Positions 18,602-28,287 of a DNA stretch of 64,000 bases are shown here, piece by piece (positions within the stretch are counted from its first letter, which is position 1; every line of letters starts with the position of its first letter). The DNA is from CAVVMA01 sp963830715 (GTDB lineage Bacteria > Desulfobacterota > Binatia > Binatales > Binataceae). The stretch is from contig CAWHNS010000023.1 of assembly GCA_963830715.1 (NCBI GenBank), positions 116,764 to 180,763 of the forward strand, read 5' to 3'. Under the pieces are notes generated by a model, which did no database searches, was not told where the DNA came from, and saw nothing but the letters and a program-made list of their open reading frames with translations. Made by a program: the position numbers and the translations under genes.

Positions 18602-19801
18602 TCACCCCGGCGGGAGCGTGAGCTTGCCGAGAATCGCCGCGCTTCGGGCGCCGGTGGCCGATGGAATATTGCCCGGCGCGCCGCGCAGCATCCGAGATGC
18701 GAGAATCGCGAACGCCATCGCCTCCAGCGCGTCGCCGTCCACGCCGGCTTGTTCGGCGGTCATCACCTCGACCCCCGGCAGCTCGCCCCCAAGCATCCGC
18801 ATCAACGCCGGATTGCGCGCGCCGCCGCCGGTCGCGATCAATTGATCGACCCGGCCAAGCGGCATCACGAACTTCCGGCATGCGTCCGCGATCGATCTGG
18901 CCGTGAGCGCGGTCACCGTCGCGACCAGATCATCGCCGCGCACCGAGTGTGCCTGCGCGCGCGCCTTGACGCGTTCCAGGTAATGAGCGCCGAACTCCTC
19001 GCGCCCGGTCGACTTGGGCGGATGCCTTCGGAAGTACGGATCGCGCATCAGATCGGCGAGCAGCGTGGCGTTAACGGTTCCGCGACCCGCCATCTTTCCG
19101 CCGCGGTCCATCCGCAGGCGCCGGTTCGACAGCTCTGAGGCCAGCGCGTCGATCAGCATCACGCCCGGGCCGGTGTCGAAAGCGACGATAGGGCCTGGGT
19201 CCTTGCTCGCGCCGGGCGGGACGTAAGTCAGGTTGCCGATTCCCCCGATATTCAGGATCACGCGCGCGAGCTTCCGATCGCGGAACATCCAGACATGCGC
19301 CAGCGGAGCAAGCGGCGCGCCTTCGCCGCCGAGCGCGATATCCATCGGGCGGAAATCCGAGACCACCGGCAGGCCCGTCATCGCGGCGATTACCGCCGCC
19401 TCGCCGAGTTGGAGGGTCGAGGGCGTCTGCCCCCGCGCGGCGCGCCGCGGCGGAAGATGGAAGAACGTATGGCCGTGCGAGCCGACAAAGCTCAGACGCC
19501 CCGCTGGGATTCCTGCGCGGGTGCAGATGTCGAGCGCGGCGCGGCCGAAGGCGCGTCCCAGCTCGAAATTGAGCGCCGAAATCTCGCCCGCCGCGACCGG
19601 GCGCGCGCCCGACGCTTCCAGCAGGCGCCGCCGGAAACTCTCGCGATACGGGTAGCTCTCAAATGCGATCAGCCTGGCTGGAGGGTTCTTCGCCTCGTTG
19701 ATCTCGACGATCGCCGAGCTGATTCCGTCGTGCGAAGTGCCCGACATCAGGCCGATGGCGCGATACGTCCGGCCGGCGTCGAGAAGCCTAATCCTCTTCA
19801 T
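18602..19801 (-). CDS. anmK: Anhydro-N-acetylmuramic acid kinase
   Basis: A 399-residue kinase of the ASKHA fold. The signature GLMSGTSHDGI at about 17-27 matches the family GLMSGTSxDGxD/S motif. Further landmarks are SHGHTFFHLPP, LNIGGIGNLTYVP, FDTGPGVMLIDA and a C-terminal nucleotide-binding ATGGGARNPALM. AnmK phosphorylates and opens 1,6-anhydro-MurNAc released from peptidoglycan turnover, giving MurNAc-6-phosphate. Its start overlaps the end of the periplasmic-binding-type gene by 14 nt, and nagA lies two genes upstream on the same strand, so this set probably recycles cell-wall amino sugars. No etherase (murQ) gene is seen in the window. Confidence 0.93.
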   Translation of the reverse strand: MKRIRLLDAGRTYRAIGLMSGTSHDGISSAIVEINEAKNPPARLIAFESYPYRESFRRRLLEASGARPVAAGEISALNFELGRAFGRAALDICTRAGIPAGRLSFVGSHGHTFFHLPPRRAARGQTPSTLQLGEAAVIAAMTGLPVVSDFRPMDIALGGEGAPLAPLAHVWMFRDRKLARVILNIGGIGNLTYVPPGASKDPGPIVAFDTGPGVMLIDALASELSNRRLRMDRGGKMAGRGTVNATLLADLMRDPYFRRHPPKSTGREEFGAHYLERVKARAQAHSVRGDDLVATVTALTARSIADACRKFVMPLGRVDQLIATGGGARNPALMRMLGGELPGVEVMTAEQAGVDGDALEAMAFAILASRMLRGAPGNIPSATGARSAAILGKLTLPPG

Positions 19802-20954
19802 CGCTGCCGCCGGGGGCCTCGGAGCGCGTCAGGCGAAGTCCGCGGAAGGAGGAGAGTATCAGGCGCCATCCGGAGGGAAGCTCGAGCGTGCCCGCATCGC
19901 GGTGAACGTCGGGTTCGATTACGATTTTGCGCCCGCCGTGCCACTGCACCAGCAGCATCTTGTGGCCGATCTGACGGCCGGTCACCCGATCGATCGCAAA
20001 GTCGCCGTAAAGCGTAGAGGTGCGCAGGTCGGAGAACGCGGCCCGCAGTCGATGCTGATCGGCGGAATCGGCCGCCTTGAGCGCCGCCGCAGTAAGCAAT
20101 CCGGCCGCATAGGCCTGCGCGGCGGGATAATCGACCCGAATTCCCGGCGATGACGCGCGCATCCGCCGCGCGAACTCCTTCGGCGACGGTCCGAGCTCCG
20201 GGGCGATCTCGATCTGCTCTTCCCATCCGCTGGGTCCGACGATACCTTCCGCGTGTTCCGCCAGCGCGGCGCCGAAACCGGCGATGCCCGCCGCCACGCA
20301 ACAGATCACCGGAATACTCACATCGGCCGAAACGACCAGCCGCATCAGTTCGACGTCCTCATCGAAACTTCCCACGGCCGCGAGCGCGTTGATCCCCGAT
20401 CGTCTGAGCGCCGGGTGCAGCCGTTCCCACGCGCGATCCGGTCCGGCGGCGGTGTACTTGAGCCTCACCCGCACGCCGCGCCTGCGGGCCCATCGCTCGG
20501 TGCACGCGCGCTCGAAACTGGATGCCACGTCGCGGGCGAAGGGCGTCTTTGAAGCCACGATCGCGACGCGCTTGCGCCAGAATTTGAGCGTGCTCAGCAG
20601 CCGCGCGAATGGAATGAAGTAGTCACTGGCGGGACTGAGTATTCCGACGATCAGGCGCAAGTCGCGGGCGTAGAGTTCGTCGCCTGCGCCGCCGTGATTC
20701 ACCATCACCATGCCCGCGTCGTCCGCGATCGGCGCGGCGGCGCGCGCCAGCCGGCTTGAATAGGGCCCGAAGATCAGGCCGGCGCGCTTCTCCGAGCAGA
20801 GCCACCGATAGATTTCAGCGGCGCGCGACGGGTCGCTGCGATCGTCCTGGCATTCCAGCGCGAGGCGATAGCGGCGGGCGCCGAATTCGAGACCGCCGCC
20901 CGCTTCCGTATCCGCCACGAACAGGCGAAGCCCGGCCTCGGCCTGCCGGCCCAT
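19788..20954 (-). CDS. Type I periplasmic-binding-protein-like (Leu/Ile/Val family) protein
   Basis: From ATG 20954 the product has 388 residues: GRQAEAGLRLFV, GLIFGPYSSRLARAAAPIAD and AYAAGLLTAAALKAADS match the two-lobed fold of branched-chain amino-acid ABC binding proteins. The expected family N-terminus (TLTIGLSLSLSGAYAEMG) continues in frame upstream to about 21015, but no ATG, GTG or TTG is found there and no signal peptide is visible. The true start is therefore unresolved, possibly hidden by a sequence error near the upstream MaoC stop. No permease or ATPase genes accompany it. It might act as a sensor or an orphan binding protein. Its end overlaps anmK by 14 nt. Confidence 0.72.
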   Translation of the reverse strand: MGRQAEAGLRLFVADTEAGGGLEFGARRYRLALECQDDRSDPSRAAEIYRWLCSEKRAGLIFGPYSSRLARAAAPIADDAGMVMVNHGGAGDELYARDLRLIVGILSPASDYFIPFARLLSTLKFWRKRVAIVASKTPFARDVASSFERACTERWARRRGVRVRLKYTAAGPDRAWERLHPALRRSGINALAAVGSFDEDVELMRLVVSADVSIPVICCVAAGIAGFGAALAEHAEGIVGPSGWEEQIEIAPELGPSPKEFARRMRASSPGIRVDYPAAQAYAAGLLTAAALKAADSADQHRLRAAFSDLRTSTLYGDFAIDRVTGRQIGHKMLLVQWHGGRKIVIEPDVHRDAGTLELPSGWRLILSSFRGLRLTRSEAPGGSDEED

Positions 20955-21033
20955 CTCGGCGTACGCGCCGCTTAGAGAGAGCGAGAGCCCGATCGTGAGT
21001 GTCGCGCCGTCAGTCGCGGCCGTTTCTCCGTTG

Positions 21034-21884
21034 TCAGCGCGGCGCTACTTCCGCGATTCCGCCCCGGATTACGGCTTGGCCGTCCGGGTTGACGGTCTCA
21101 TACGCGTAGATGGCGCGGCTGCCGCGCTCGCCCTCGCGCCAGACTTTGGTCGTGATCGTCTGCCCGGGCAGAACCGGCTTGGTGAAGCGCACGCGCAGGC
21201 GTTTGAGCCGCGTTGCATCGCCGCCGCACAGCTTGTCGATCATGACCTTCGATGTGAAGGCCATCGTGCACAATCCGTGGACGATGATCCCCGGCAGTCC
21301 GGCCATCCGCGCCACGTTCTCATCGACGTGAATCGGGTTGCGGTCGCCTGACGCCTCCGCATAGCGGAAGGTCTGGTCCTTGTCGATCGTTTGACTGACC
21401 ACGAACAGCGGCTCGCCGCGATCAGGCTCGGCCTGGCGCGGCTCGGCGGGACCGCCTTTTCCGCCGCCGCGGATGAAAATCGTGAACAGCGTCTTCAGCA
21501 CCTGTTCGGCGCGCTGATTGTGCGCGTCGGCTTCGATAACCATCGTCTCGCCCGTGCTGCGGCTCTCGATGGACGCAATTTTCGAGGTCGAGGTGATCAC
21601 ATCGCCCGGGCGCATCGGATGTGGAAACTCCATGTCCTGCTCGCCGTGGACCAGGCGAATCGGATCGACGCCGACCTCCGAATCGAAGACCGGAGCCAGC
21701 ACCGACTGCCAGGTGACGACCACCCCGAACATAGGCGGCGCGACCAGCCCGCCCGGCGGCTCGCATCGAAGAAGTGCGGATTGTCGTCGTTGCAGGCGCG
21801 CGCGTAATTCTGAAACGCGTCGATCGTGATCGTGGTCGTTACCGCCGGGTACTGCCTGCCAACGCAAGCCTTGTTCAATGACAT
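21034..21884 (-). CDS. MaoC-like double-hotdog dehydratase, one frameshift
   Basis: Starts at ATG 21884 (SLNKACVGRQYPAVTTTITI). The first hotdog unit reads to NPHFFD, then the frame changes near 21760 and continues with EPPGGLVAPPMFGVV through the second unit to 21034. The C-terminal half holds the R-specific hydratase motif region FRYAEASGDRNPIHVDENVAR with the usual Asp and His, followed by GIIVHGLCTMAF. Joined length is about 283 residues, the size of two-domain MaoC enzymes that hydrate enoyl-CoA. Its role beside amino-sugar genes is unclear. It is directly downstream of nagA. Confidence 0.8.
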
Positions 21885-21949
21885 GGTGTTGGTTCTCCGG
21901 TCTTCGGGGTTTCGGCGCCGTGTCGCGAGATCGGGCGCCCAACTTTCAT

Positions 21950-23074
21950 CTAACCGGGTTCCCGGCCCGCGATAAAGACCGCCTTGAGCTTGAGTTCCCT
22001 CGAGAGTAGCAGCAAATCGGCGCGCGCGCCGACTTCAATCCTCCCGCGATCGTCTAGGCCAAGTAGCGAGGCAGGATTCGCCGCCGCCATCATCGCGGCC
22101 TCGCCCGCGCTCACGCCGACCTTTTCGATCATTAGCCGCACTCCATCGAGCATCGAGATGATACTGCCGGCCAGCGTTCCATCCTCGAGGCGGGCCGCTC
22201 CGTCCACCACCCTGGCCTGTGCGCGGCCTACGCTGCGCGTCGAGCGATCGCGCTCGCCTCCGAGCGATACGCAGTCGCTGGTGAGCAGCATCCCGCGCGC
22301 GCCGCGAATGCGGTACACAATTCTCAGCACCGCAGGATCGACGTGCACGCCGTCGGGAATCACGCCGGGGATCGCGGCCGAGGTGAGCATCGCGGCGCCG
22401 ATCACTCCGGGCTCGCGATGGTGCAGCGGGCGCATCCCGTTGAACAGATGGGTGAACATCCGGGCGCCTGCGACGATTCCGGCGTCGGCCTCGGCCAGCG
22501 TCGCGTCGGTGTGGCCGATCGAGACTATCACGCCGCGCGCGCAGAACCGCGCAATCGCGTCCGGGGCGCCGTCAAGCTCCGGCGCGAGCGTCGTGAGCCG
22601 CAGTTTCTCGAGGCCGAGAATGCGATCGAGCGGCTCGCCGCGCGGCTCCAGATTGAGAGGCGGATGCGCTCCGAGACGGGCCGCCGAGATGAAAGGGCCT
22701 TCCAGATGCATCCCCAGGATCGCTGCGAAGTTCGTTGCGCCTGCGGCGGCGCGGCCGGCTTGCTCGGTCATCGCCTGCGCGATCGCGCGGTGAACGCGCT
22801 CAATCCGATCGATCGGCGAGGTGATCGCGGTAGGGAGAAACGCGGTCGTTCCTTCGCGGGCCAGATCGCGCGCCAGAGCGGCGATCTGCTCGGGCGCCGC
22901 AGTCATCACGTCGATGCCGTGCGAGCCGTTCACCTGGAGATCCACGAAACCCGGCAGGATATAGTCGTCGCCGCCGCCAGAACGATCGATCGCCGAGATG
23001 CGCTCGTCGAAAGAGATTCGGCCGGCGAAAGTGGTCCCGTCGCCGGGAGCGATCACGCCGCCGAGATGCCTCAT
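21950..23074 (-). CDS. nagA: N-acetylglucosamine-6-phosphate deacetylase
   Basis: A 374-residue amidohydrolase. Typical features are YILPGFVDLQVNGSHG, the metal-site LGMHLEGPFIS, SIGHTDAT, FTHLFNGMRPLHHREPG, IPDGVHVDP and a late SDCVSLGG. These correspond to the metal ligands (Glu in EGPF, two His) and the catalytic Asp region of NagA. The enzyme makes glucosamine-6-phosphate and acetate from GlcNAc-6-phosphate. With anmK on the same strand it supports recycling of peptidoglycan sugars. The start is 11 bp from the stop of a small upstream gene, so an operon is likely. Confidence 0.92.
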   Translation of the reverse strand: MRHLGGVIAPGDGTTFAGRISFDERISAIDRSGGGDDYILPGFVDLQVNGSHGIDVMTAAPEQIAALARDLAREGTTAFLPTAITSPIDRIERVHRAIAQAMTEQAGRAAAGATNFAAILGMHLEGPFISAARLGAHPPLNLEPRGEPLDRILGLEKLRLTTLAPELDGAPDAIARFCARGVIVSIGHTDATLAEADAGIVAGARMFTHLFNGMRPLHHREPGVIGAAMLTSAAIPGVIPDGVHVDPAVLRIVYRIRGARGMLLTSDCVSLGGERDRSTRSVGRAQARVVDGAARLEDGTLAGSIISMLDGVRLMIEKVGVSAGEAAMMAAANPASLLGLDDRGRIEVGARADLLLLSRELKLKAVFIAGREPG

Positions 23075-23085
23075 CGGGAGTTCGA

Positions 23086-23337
23086 TCAGTTCGCGCCGAA
23101 GCGCTCCTGGAGCAGGCGCGAGAAGCGGGGCAGATAGATCAGATCGAACACGTCGTCTTTCCCAGGAAACATCGCGACCGCGGCGCCTTTGAGCGCGCGC
23201 ACGTGTTCCCAGGCTTGGTCGAGTGTCAGTGAATCGTCCTGGGCCAGAGTTGCGAACGTGAGATCAACCAGGAAACGCAGCCATCGCACCAGCCTGTCTT
23301 CCTCCTCGATTTGAGCGGCGCGCTCGTCTTTGGGCAT
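23086..23337 (-). CDS. Small conserved-looking protein of unknown function
   Basis: Eighty-three residues from ATG 23337, with a good ribosome site GAGAGGAAC just upstream. Longer readings in this frame are arginine-rich and unconvincing. The acidic, helical sequence (ERAAQIEEEDRLVRWLRFLV, LTLDQAWEHVRAL, DLIYLPRFSRLLQERF) resembles small orphan proteins but no family is recognised. It opens the operon ending in nagA, MaoC, the binding protein and anmK, with 11 bp to nagA. Confidence 0.65.
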   Translation of the reverse strand: MPKDERAAQIEEEDRLVRWLRFLVDLTFATLAQDDSLTLDQAWEHVRALKGAAVAMFPGKDDVFDLIYLPRFSRLLQERFGAN

Positions 23338-23430
23338 GACGTTCCTCTCGCTGATGCGCGGCGGAAGATTCCGCCATCCGCCAAGTATGATACATCGCCG
23401 GCGCGACTGGAAACGCCGAAGTTTGCGCAG

Positions 23431-24434
23431 GTGATTCGACGCGGGCTTCCGATTAGGCTTGTTGCGCGCCTGCAACCGGCATCCGCGAGGGCGCTCTTGT
23501 TTCGCCGCCGCTGGGATGCCAATTTCGATCGCATTGTGGAACAGGCGCGGCTTAGAAGCAGCTTCATTTACCTGGCCAACGCGGTCAATGACCTGCGCGG
23601 CAATTGGACCGTGATGGGCCTGATATTGGGGCCGCTGGTGCTCGCGGCCGCATTGTGCCTGTTGCCCGACGCCATCAACCTGCAGAACTCGCTGGTGCAG
23701 ACGTTCGAACCCGGCACCCGCAGCGTTGACTTCATCGAGGTTCAGGCTCCGCACGTTCCTCCGGTCGCGCCGGCGCAGCCGACATTCTCCCGCTGGATAA
23801 CGATTCCCTCGCACCTCATGCTTATTCTGATCACCTTCATGGTGAATCTGGTGGTGCTGTCAGCGGTCAAGCGGATGCACGCCGGAGTCCGGGCGAAAAC
23901 CGCGCCAATGAGGCGCTCGCGGTCTATCGCCAGGCGATCCCGCTGGTGCCGGCCTTTTTTCTGATCCTGATGCTGCAAGGGTTAGCGATGCTGGTCGGGC
24001 TCGTGCTGCTGGTCATTCCGGGTCTGCTCGCGTTCATCTGGCTCTACTTCTCCCAGTATGCGCTGATATTCGACGGCCTGCGCAGCTGGCCCGCGCTGCT
24101 CCACAGCCGCGACGTGATGCGCAAGCGGTTCTTCAAGGTCAGTACGCGAATCGTGGTGTTCCTGGCAGTGTGGTCGGGCTACAACTCGTGGGTCGGCGGG
24201 ACCTTCGTGGTGGTCAGCCTGCTGCTCGGCCCGATCGGCTATATCGCCGGGCGGCTGTCAGTCGCGATCTTCCTGATCGACCTGCTGTCCGTCGCGGTAG
24301 CGTATGTGACCACGGCGTTTTTCCTGGCCGCCGGCGCGCGCCTGTATCAGGACTTGAACGCGATGAGCGATCGCGCCAAGGTCGCCCAGCCAATGGATTT
24401 CCCAACTGCGCCGCTCACCGAATTGAGCGCCTAG
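23431..24434 (+). CDS. Integral membrane protein, frameshifted
   Basis: Two same-strand frames join near 23905 into about 335 residues with five or six hydrophobic segments. The segments are WTVMGLILGPLVLAAALC, HLMLILITFMVNLVVL, then after the shift FFLILMLQGLAMLVGLVLL, LAFIWLYFSQYALIF, GTFVVVSLLLGPIGYIAG and VAYVTTAFFLAAGARLY. The pattern of glycerophosphodiesterase-membrane-domain/DUF-type bacterial membrane proteins fits loosely; no catalytic motif is visible. The start is uncertain: GTG 23431 is plausible, but the frame is open to 23311. It diverges from the nagA operon. Confidence 0.55.
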
Positions 24435-24441
24435 TCCGGCA

Positions 24442-26777
24442 TTGGCATTAGAATTGAGGCGCGCCAGGCTCAACAGCTCGCACTGGGGCGCCTTCGATCC
24501 GGTCGTCGTGGACGGGCGCCTGGTCGGACGTAAGGCCCTTCGCTCGCGATCCCGATCCGTCGCCGATCATCCGCTCGATTCCGGACGCGGTGTATCACCG
24601 GAGCCGGGTGACGCAGCCTGCCGTCAGGAAGGGCTGGCTGAATCATGGGCCGGGCGGCGCGAGCGACCGGCGCGGCGGAGATCGATTCGTGCCCATAACG
24701 TGGGAGCGCGCGCTCGATCTGGTCGCCGGCGAACTAAAGCGGGTCATTCGCGAACATGGCAACCAGGCGATCTTCGGCGGGTCCTACGGATGGTCGAGCG
24801 CCGGCCGGTTCCATCACGCGCAATCGCAGCTGCGGCGTTTCCTGGTGACGATCGGCGGCTTCACCGCATCGCGCGATACCTACAGCAACGCCGCCGCCGC
24901 GGTGATCACCAAGAACGTGCTCGGCAGTTCGCAGGCGGTCAGCGGTCCCGGCACGAGCTGGAAGAGTATCGCCGACCATTGCGGCCTGGTCGTGATGTTC
25001 GGCGGCGTTCCGATCCGCAACACGCAGGTGACGCCGGGCGGCGTCGGCGAGCATACGCACTCGCCGATGGCTGACCGAGGCCAAGGCCGCGGGCGTCGCC
25101 TTTTGCAACATCAGTCCGATGCGCGACGATGCGGCCGCGTTCCTCGAGGCGGAATGGCTGGCGCCGCGGCCCCATAGCGATACCGCGCTGATGCTCGCGA
25201 TCGCGCACACGCTGGTCGCGGAGGGTTTGCACGACGTCGGATTTCCTCGACGCGATATTGCGTCGGATTCGACCGGTTTCGCGACTACCTGTTCGGCGCG
25301 ACCGACGGCGTCGTGAAAGGTGCGCAATGGGCGAGCGGATTGAGCGAGCTTCCGGCAGACACTATCCGCGGCCTCGCGCGGCGGATGGCCCGATCGCGCA
25401 CCTTTATCATCGTGAATTGGTCGCTGCAGCGCGGCGATCACGGCGAGCAGCCGTTATGGGCCGCGATCGCGCTCGCCGCGATCCTCGGCCAGATCGGACT
25501 GCCCGGCGGCGGTTTCGGCTTCGGCTACGGCAGCATGGAGGGCCTCGCCGGTCTCAATCGCAACACGCCCTATCCGGCCTTGCCGATTGGCCACAATCCG
25601 GTGCGCAGTTTCATTCCGGTCGCGCGGATTTCGGATCTGCTGCTCAATCCCGGACAGAGCGTTCCAGTACGACGGCCACGATCTGATCTATCCGGACATC
25701 CGGCTCGTGTACTGGTGCGGCGGCAATCCATTTCACCATCATCAGGACATCAACCGGCTGATCCGCGCCTGGCGGCGGCCGGAAACCGTGATCGTGAACG
25801 ATGCCTGGTGGACGGCGACGGCTCGCCACTCGGATATCGTGCTGCCCGCGACCACCACGCTCGAGCGCGACGACGTAGGCGCGAGCGCCGCGCGATCGGT
25901 TCATCATCGCGATGAAGCAGGCGATCGCGCCGGTCGGCCAGGCGCGCGACGACTTCGCGATCGTTCTCGGATCTCGCGCGAGCGGCTTCGGAGTTCGCGA
26001 GGCTGTTCACTGAGGGACGCACTGAGATCGAGTTTGTGCGGCATCTCTACGAGAACGCCAGAACGCAGGCCGCGAGGATCGAGATGCGATGGCCCGACTT
26101 CGACGAGTTCTGGGCCGCAGGATATTTCGAGATACCAGAGGCGTCGGAGCCGTATGTGCTGTTCGAGGATTTTCGCAGCGATCCGGAATCGTTATCGGCT
26201 CGCGACGCGATCGGGACGTATCGAGATTTTCTCCGAGAAGATTGCAGGCTTCGGTTACGACGATTGCCTCGGGCATCCGGCGTGGTTCGAGCCCGCGGAA
26301 TGGCTCGGCAGTCCGAAGGCGGCCGCGTTATCCACTGCATCTGCTCACGACCCAACCGAGGGTGCGGCTGCACGGCCAGATGGATATGGGCGCATCAGCC
26401 AACAGAGCAAGGTAGCCGGGCGCGAGCCGATGCGGATGAGTCGCGACGATGCCGAGGCGCGCGGAATCCGCAACGGCGACGTGGTGCGGGTGTTCAACGA
26501 TCGCGGCGCGATTCTCGCGGGCGCAGTCGTGAGCGACAGATCTGCGGCCGGGCGTCGTCCAGATCTCGACCGGCGCCTGGTACGATCCGGCCGAGACCGG
26601 GCGTGATCGGCAGCCTCGACAAGCACGGCAATCCCAACGTGCTGACGCTCGACAAGGGAACCTCGCGCCTCGCCGCAGGGGCCCAGCGCGCAGACCGCAC
26701 TGGTGCAGGTGGATAAATTCATCGGCCAGCCCCCGCCGGTGACCGCGTTCGATCCGCCGCCGATGGTCGAGGATTAG
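24442..26777 (+). pseudogene. Molybdopterin oxidoreductase (BisC/TorA-like), about twelve frameshifts
   Basis: Successive short frames read as one DMSO-reductase-family protein of about 770 residues. In order: SSHWGAFDPVVVDGR; GDRFVPITWERALDLVAGEL; FHHAQSQLRRFLVTIGGF; TYSNAAAAVITKNVLGS; VFGG-like VVMFGGVPIRNTQ; GLPGGGFGFGYGSMEGL; LVYWCGGNPFHHHQD; SDIVLPATTTLERDD; RIEIFSEKIAGFGYDDCLGH; and GRE-containing end segments to a stop at 26775-26777. The frame order is 1,2,0,2,0,1,2,0,1,0,1,2,0, so at least twelve switches in 2.3 kb. Enzymes of this type reduce S- or N-oxides using bis-MGD. Each piece keeps good coding character and no stops lie inside the pieces, so recent decay or dense sequencing error are both possible. 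Confidence 0.75.
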
Positions 26778-26802
26778 GGTAGGGCGAGGGCGCCCAGCCC
26801 GC

Positions 26803-26867
26803 GCTGTCCGGATTCGGGCTGATTTTCCCTCAGTGTCCGGATTTGAAAACCGAAGTGTCCTGATTTG
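26803..26867 (+). repeat. Left cluster of AGTGTCCGGATTTG-type repeats
   Basis: Three direct copies: GCTGTCCGGATTCG (26803-26816), AGTGTCCGGATTTG (26832-26845) and AGTGTCCTGATTTG (26854-26867). They are followed by several CGGGAT hexamers up to about 26912. The same 14-mer returns at 28377-28438 in a cluster with one inverted copy. Multiple short repeats at each end are a hallmark of IS21-family insertion sequences; no istA or istB gene lies between, so this may be a relic or a non-autonomous element. Confidence 0.55.
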
Positions 26868-26924
26868 CGGGATGCGGGATCAGCCGGGATTTACCGGGAT
26901 GTAGCGGGATCGCCCGAAATCCGA

Positions 26925-26967
26925 TAAAAACGAAACGAGCGGTCCAACCTTTGCCGAGGTTGACCGC
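26925..26967 (-). terminator. Intrinsic terminator of the Ntn-hydrolase-like gene
   Basis: Read on the minus strand, GCGGTCAACC-(TCGGCAAA)-GGTTGGACCGC forms a 10-bp stem with one bulge (26939-26967). It is followed by CTCGTTTCGTTTTT (26925-26938). It lies about 100 nt beyond the stop of the minus-strand gene ending at 27064, supporting that this strand, not the antisense frame, is transcribed. Confidence 0.75.
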
Positions 26968-27063
26968 CCGCATCTTCCGTTAGAAACGCGCCCTCGCGTC
27001 TGACAGAGGAATGTCAGATTCGCGCCCGCAAGGCAAGCGAGGGTATATGCAGGTCAAGCAACT

Positions 27064-28068
27064 TCATCGTCGCGCTCTGTCGCGTCTCCGCCGATCCGCG
27101 CGAGTGGCCGGAGCGGGTGTCGGCCTGTTTCGCCAGATGAGGATAGCCAAAACCGTCAGCATGGCCAGCGCCACGAACAGAACATATCCAAGCGGATTCC
27201 GATGATTCCGGTCTTGGGGTGGGCAGTCGTCGCCTTCGCCTTCGCATACACCTTGACCGCGATCAATCCAGCAAGTGTGTATCTTGTCCGGCGCGATCTG
27301 GTCGATTCGCAAGATTGGAATGGGCGGCCCGGACTTCCCAGGCGCGGCTCGAATGTCAAAATCGACAATATTTCGCGCGCTAGTTACAAGGTGACCCTCG
27401 ACCAAAAGCTCTCTTGGTATGGGGGTGTGAGTATAGGCAAGATTGGGGATCAATTCTTGGTTATTGGCGTCGCGCGGGACTATTTCAAAGGTGCCATCGA
27501 GATGTACACGAAACGCGCGACCGGTAAGGTCCAGATGGCCGTCTTGTATTCCAGCGAAGATCGCTTGGAGAAAAACCGGACCATCCGACCACATTTGAGC
27601 GTAAGCGCGACGGTCACTCTGAATATCTTGGAGAAAATCCGCGAATTGCGGTTTGGCAATTTGCGCGAAAGCGTCGGCTTTATCATGCAAATCGCCCGAC
27701 TGTCTGCAAGCTTCTTCCGCGTCTTTTGTCGGAGCGTAGTTCGGCTTCGGCCGCCATTCTGTCATTCCGACCAGAGCGAATACGCAACCCGCAGTTACGT
27801 GGGTTTTGCATATTTGTTCACTAAGTCGCACGTCTCCATGCTCAAGGAGGTTGTGGCGACTGTCAGTCGCAACGACAATTCTGTTGTTCGGCTTATCGGT
27901 CAAGAAAACTACGGTGGTAGCAAGCGCGGGACGAGCCAAGCACAGTGTTATAAAGACCCAAAGTACGCGCGACGCGATGATAACTTGTTGGTGATGTTCG
28001 GCCCCGAAGCGGAGGATATCTCTTATCACGACATCGACGTAAGTTATGACGGCAAGAAATGGGTTCAC
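27064..28068 (-). CDS. Membrane-anchored, secreted Ntn-hydrolase-like (proteasome-beta-like) protein
   Basis: A 334-residue protein starting at GTG 28068 with ribosome site AGGAAGGG eight bases upstream. A long N-terminal signal region ends in FITLCLARPALA (about 39-50). Cleavage there would expose TTVVFLTD with Thr51 first. Residues 65-71 read VVATDSR and 85-90 EQICKT, matching the Thr1 ... Asp ... Lys order of proteasome beta subunits. A similar secreted bacterial family with ATTxV, ADS and CKI motifs exists and is usually uncharacterised. The C-terminus has one transmembrane helix (about 292-312, VLFVALAMLTVLAILIW) and an Arg-rich cytoplasmic tail. The predicted topology is an extracytoplasmic domain with a single C-terminal anchor. 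Codon and base composition are less GC-rich than neighbours. Catalysis is inferred only. Confidence 0.62.
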   Translation of the reverse strand: MNPFLAVITYVDVVIRDILRFGAEHHQQVIIASRVLWVFITLCLARPALATTVVFLTDKPNNRIVVATDSRHNLLEHGDVRLSEQICKTHVTAGCVFALVGMTEWRPKPNYAPTKDAEEACRQSGDLHDKADAFAQIAKPQFADFLQDIQSDRRAYAQMWSDGPVFLQAIFAGIQDGHLDLTGRAFRVHLDGTFEIVPRDANNQELIPNLAYTHTPIPRELLVEGHLVTSARNIVDFDIRAAPGKSGPPIPILRIDQIAPDKIHTCWIDRGQGVCEGEGDDCPPQDRNHRNPLGYVLFVALAMLTVLAILIWRNRPTPAPATRADRRRRDRARR

Positions 28069-28287
28069 TTGTTCGGCCCTTCCTGCCTAAAGAACGAAGA
28101 GCCGTTCGCGAACGAAATCAAGCGGCAGTGCGGCCAGCCTCACGCAGCCCCAATGAGCGGAGCCACGCGGACAATTCCAAACCCGCCGCTTGTGCCGCTT
28201 GAACCAGCGTCCGTTTCTGCTCCCCGGTAACGCGAAGCTGGATCATTTCGTCTTTGCGCTTCCGCTTTATCCGTGTCCGTTTCATAG

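Noticed and set aside
22343..23137. Plus-strand frame over nagA
   Set aside because: Antisense shadow of a conserved deacetylase.
27202..28230. Long plus-strand frame opposite the Ntn-like gene
   Set aside because: The minus strand has a signal peptide, membrane anchor, ribosome site and terminator, while the plus frame has none and low-complexity composition.
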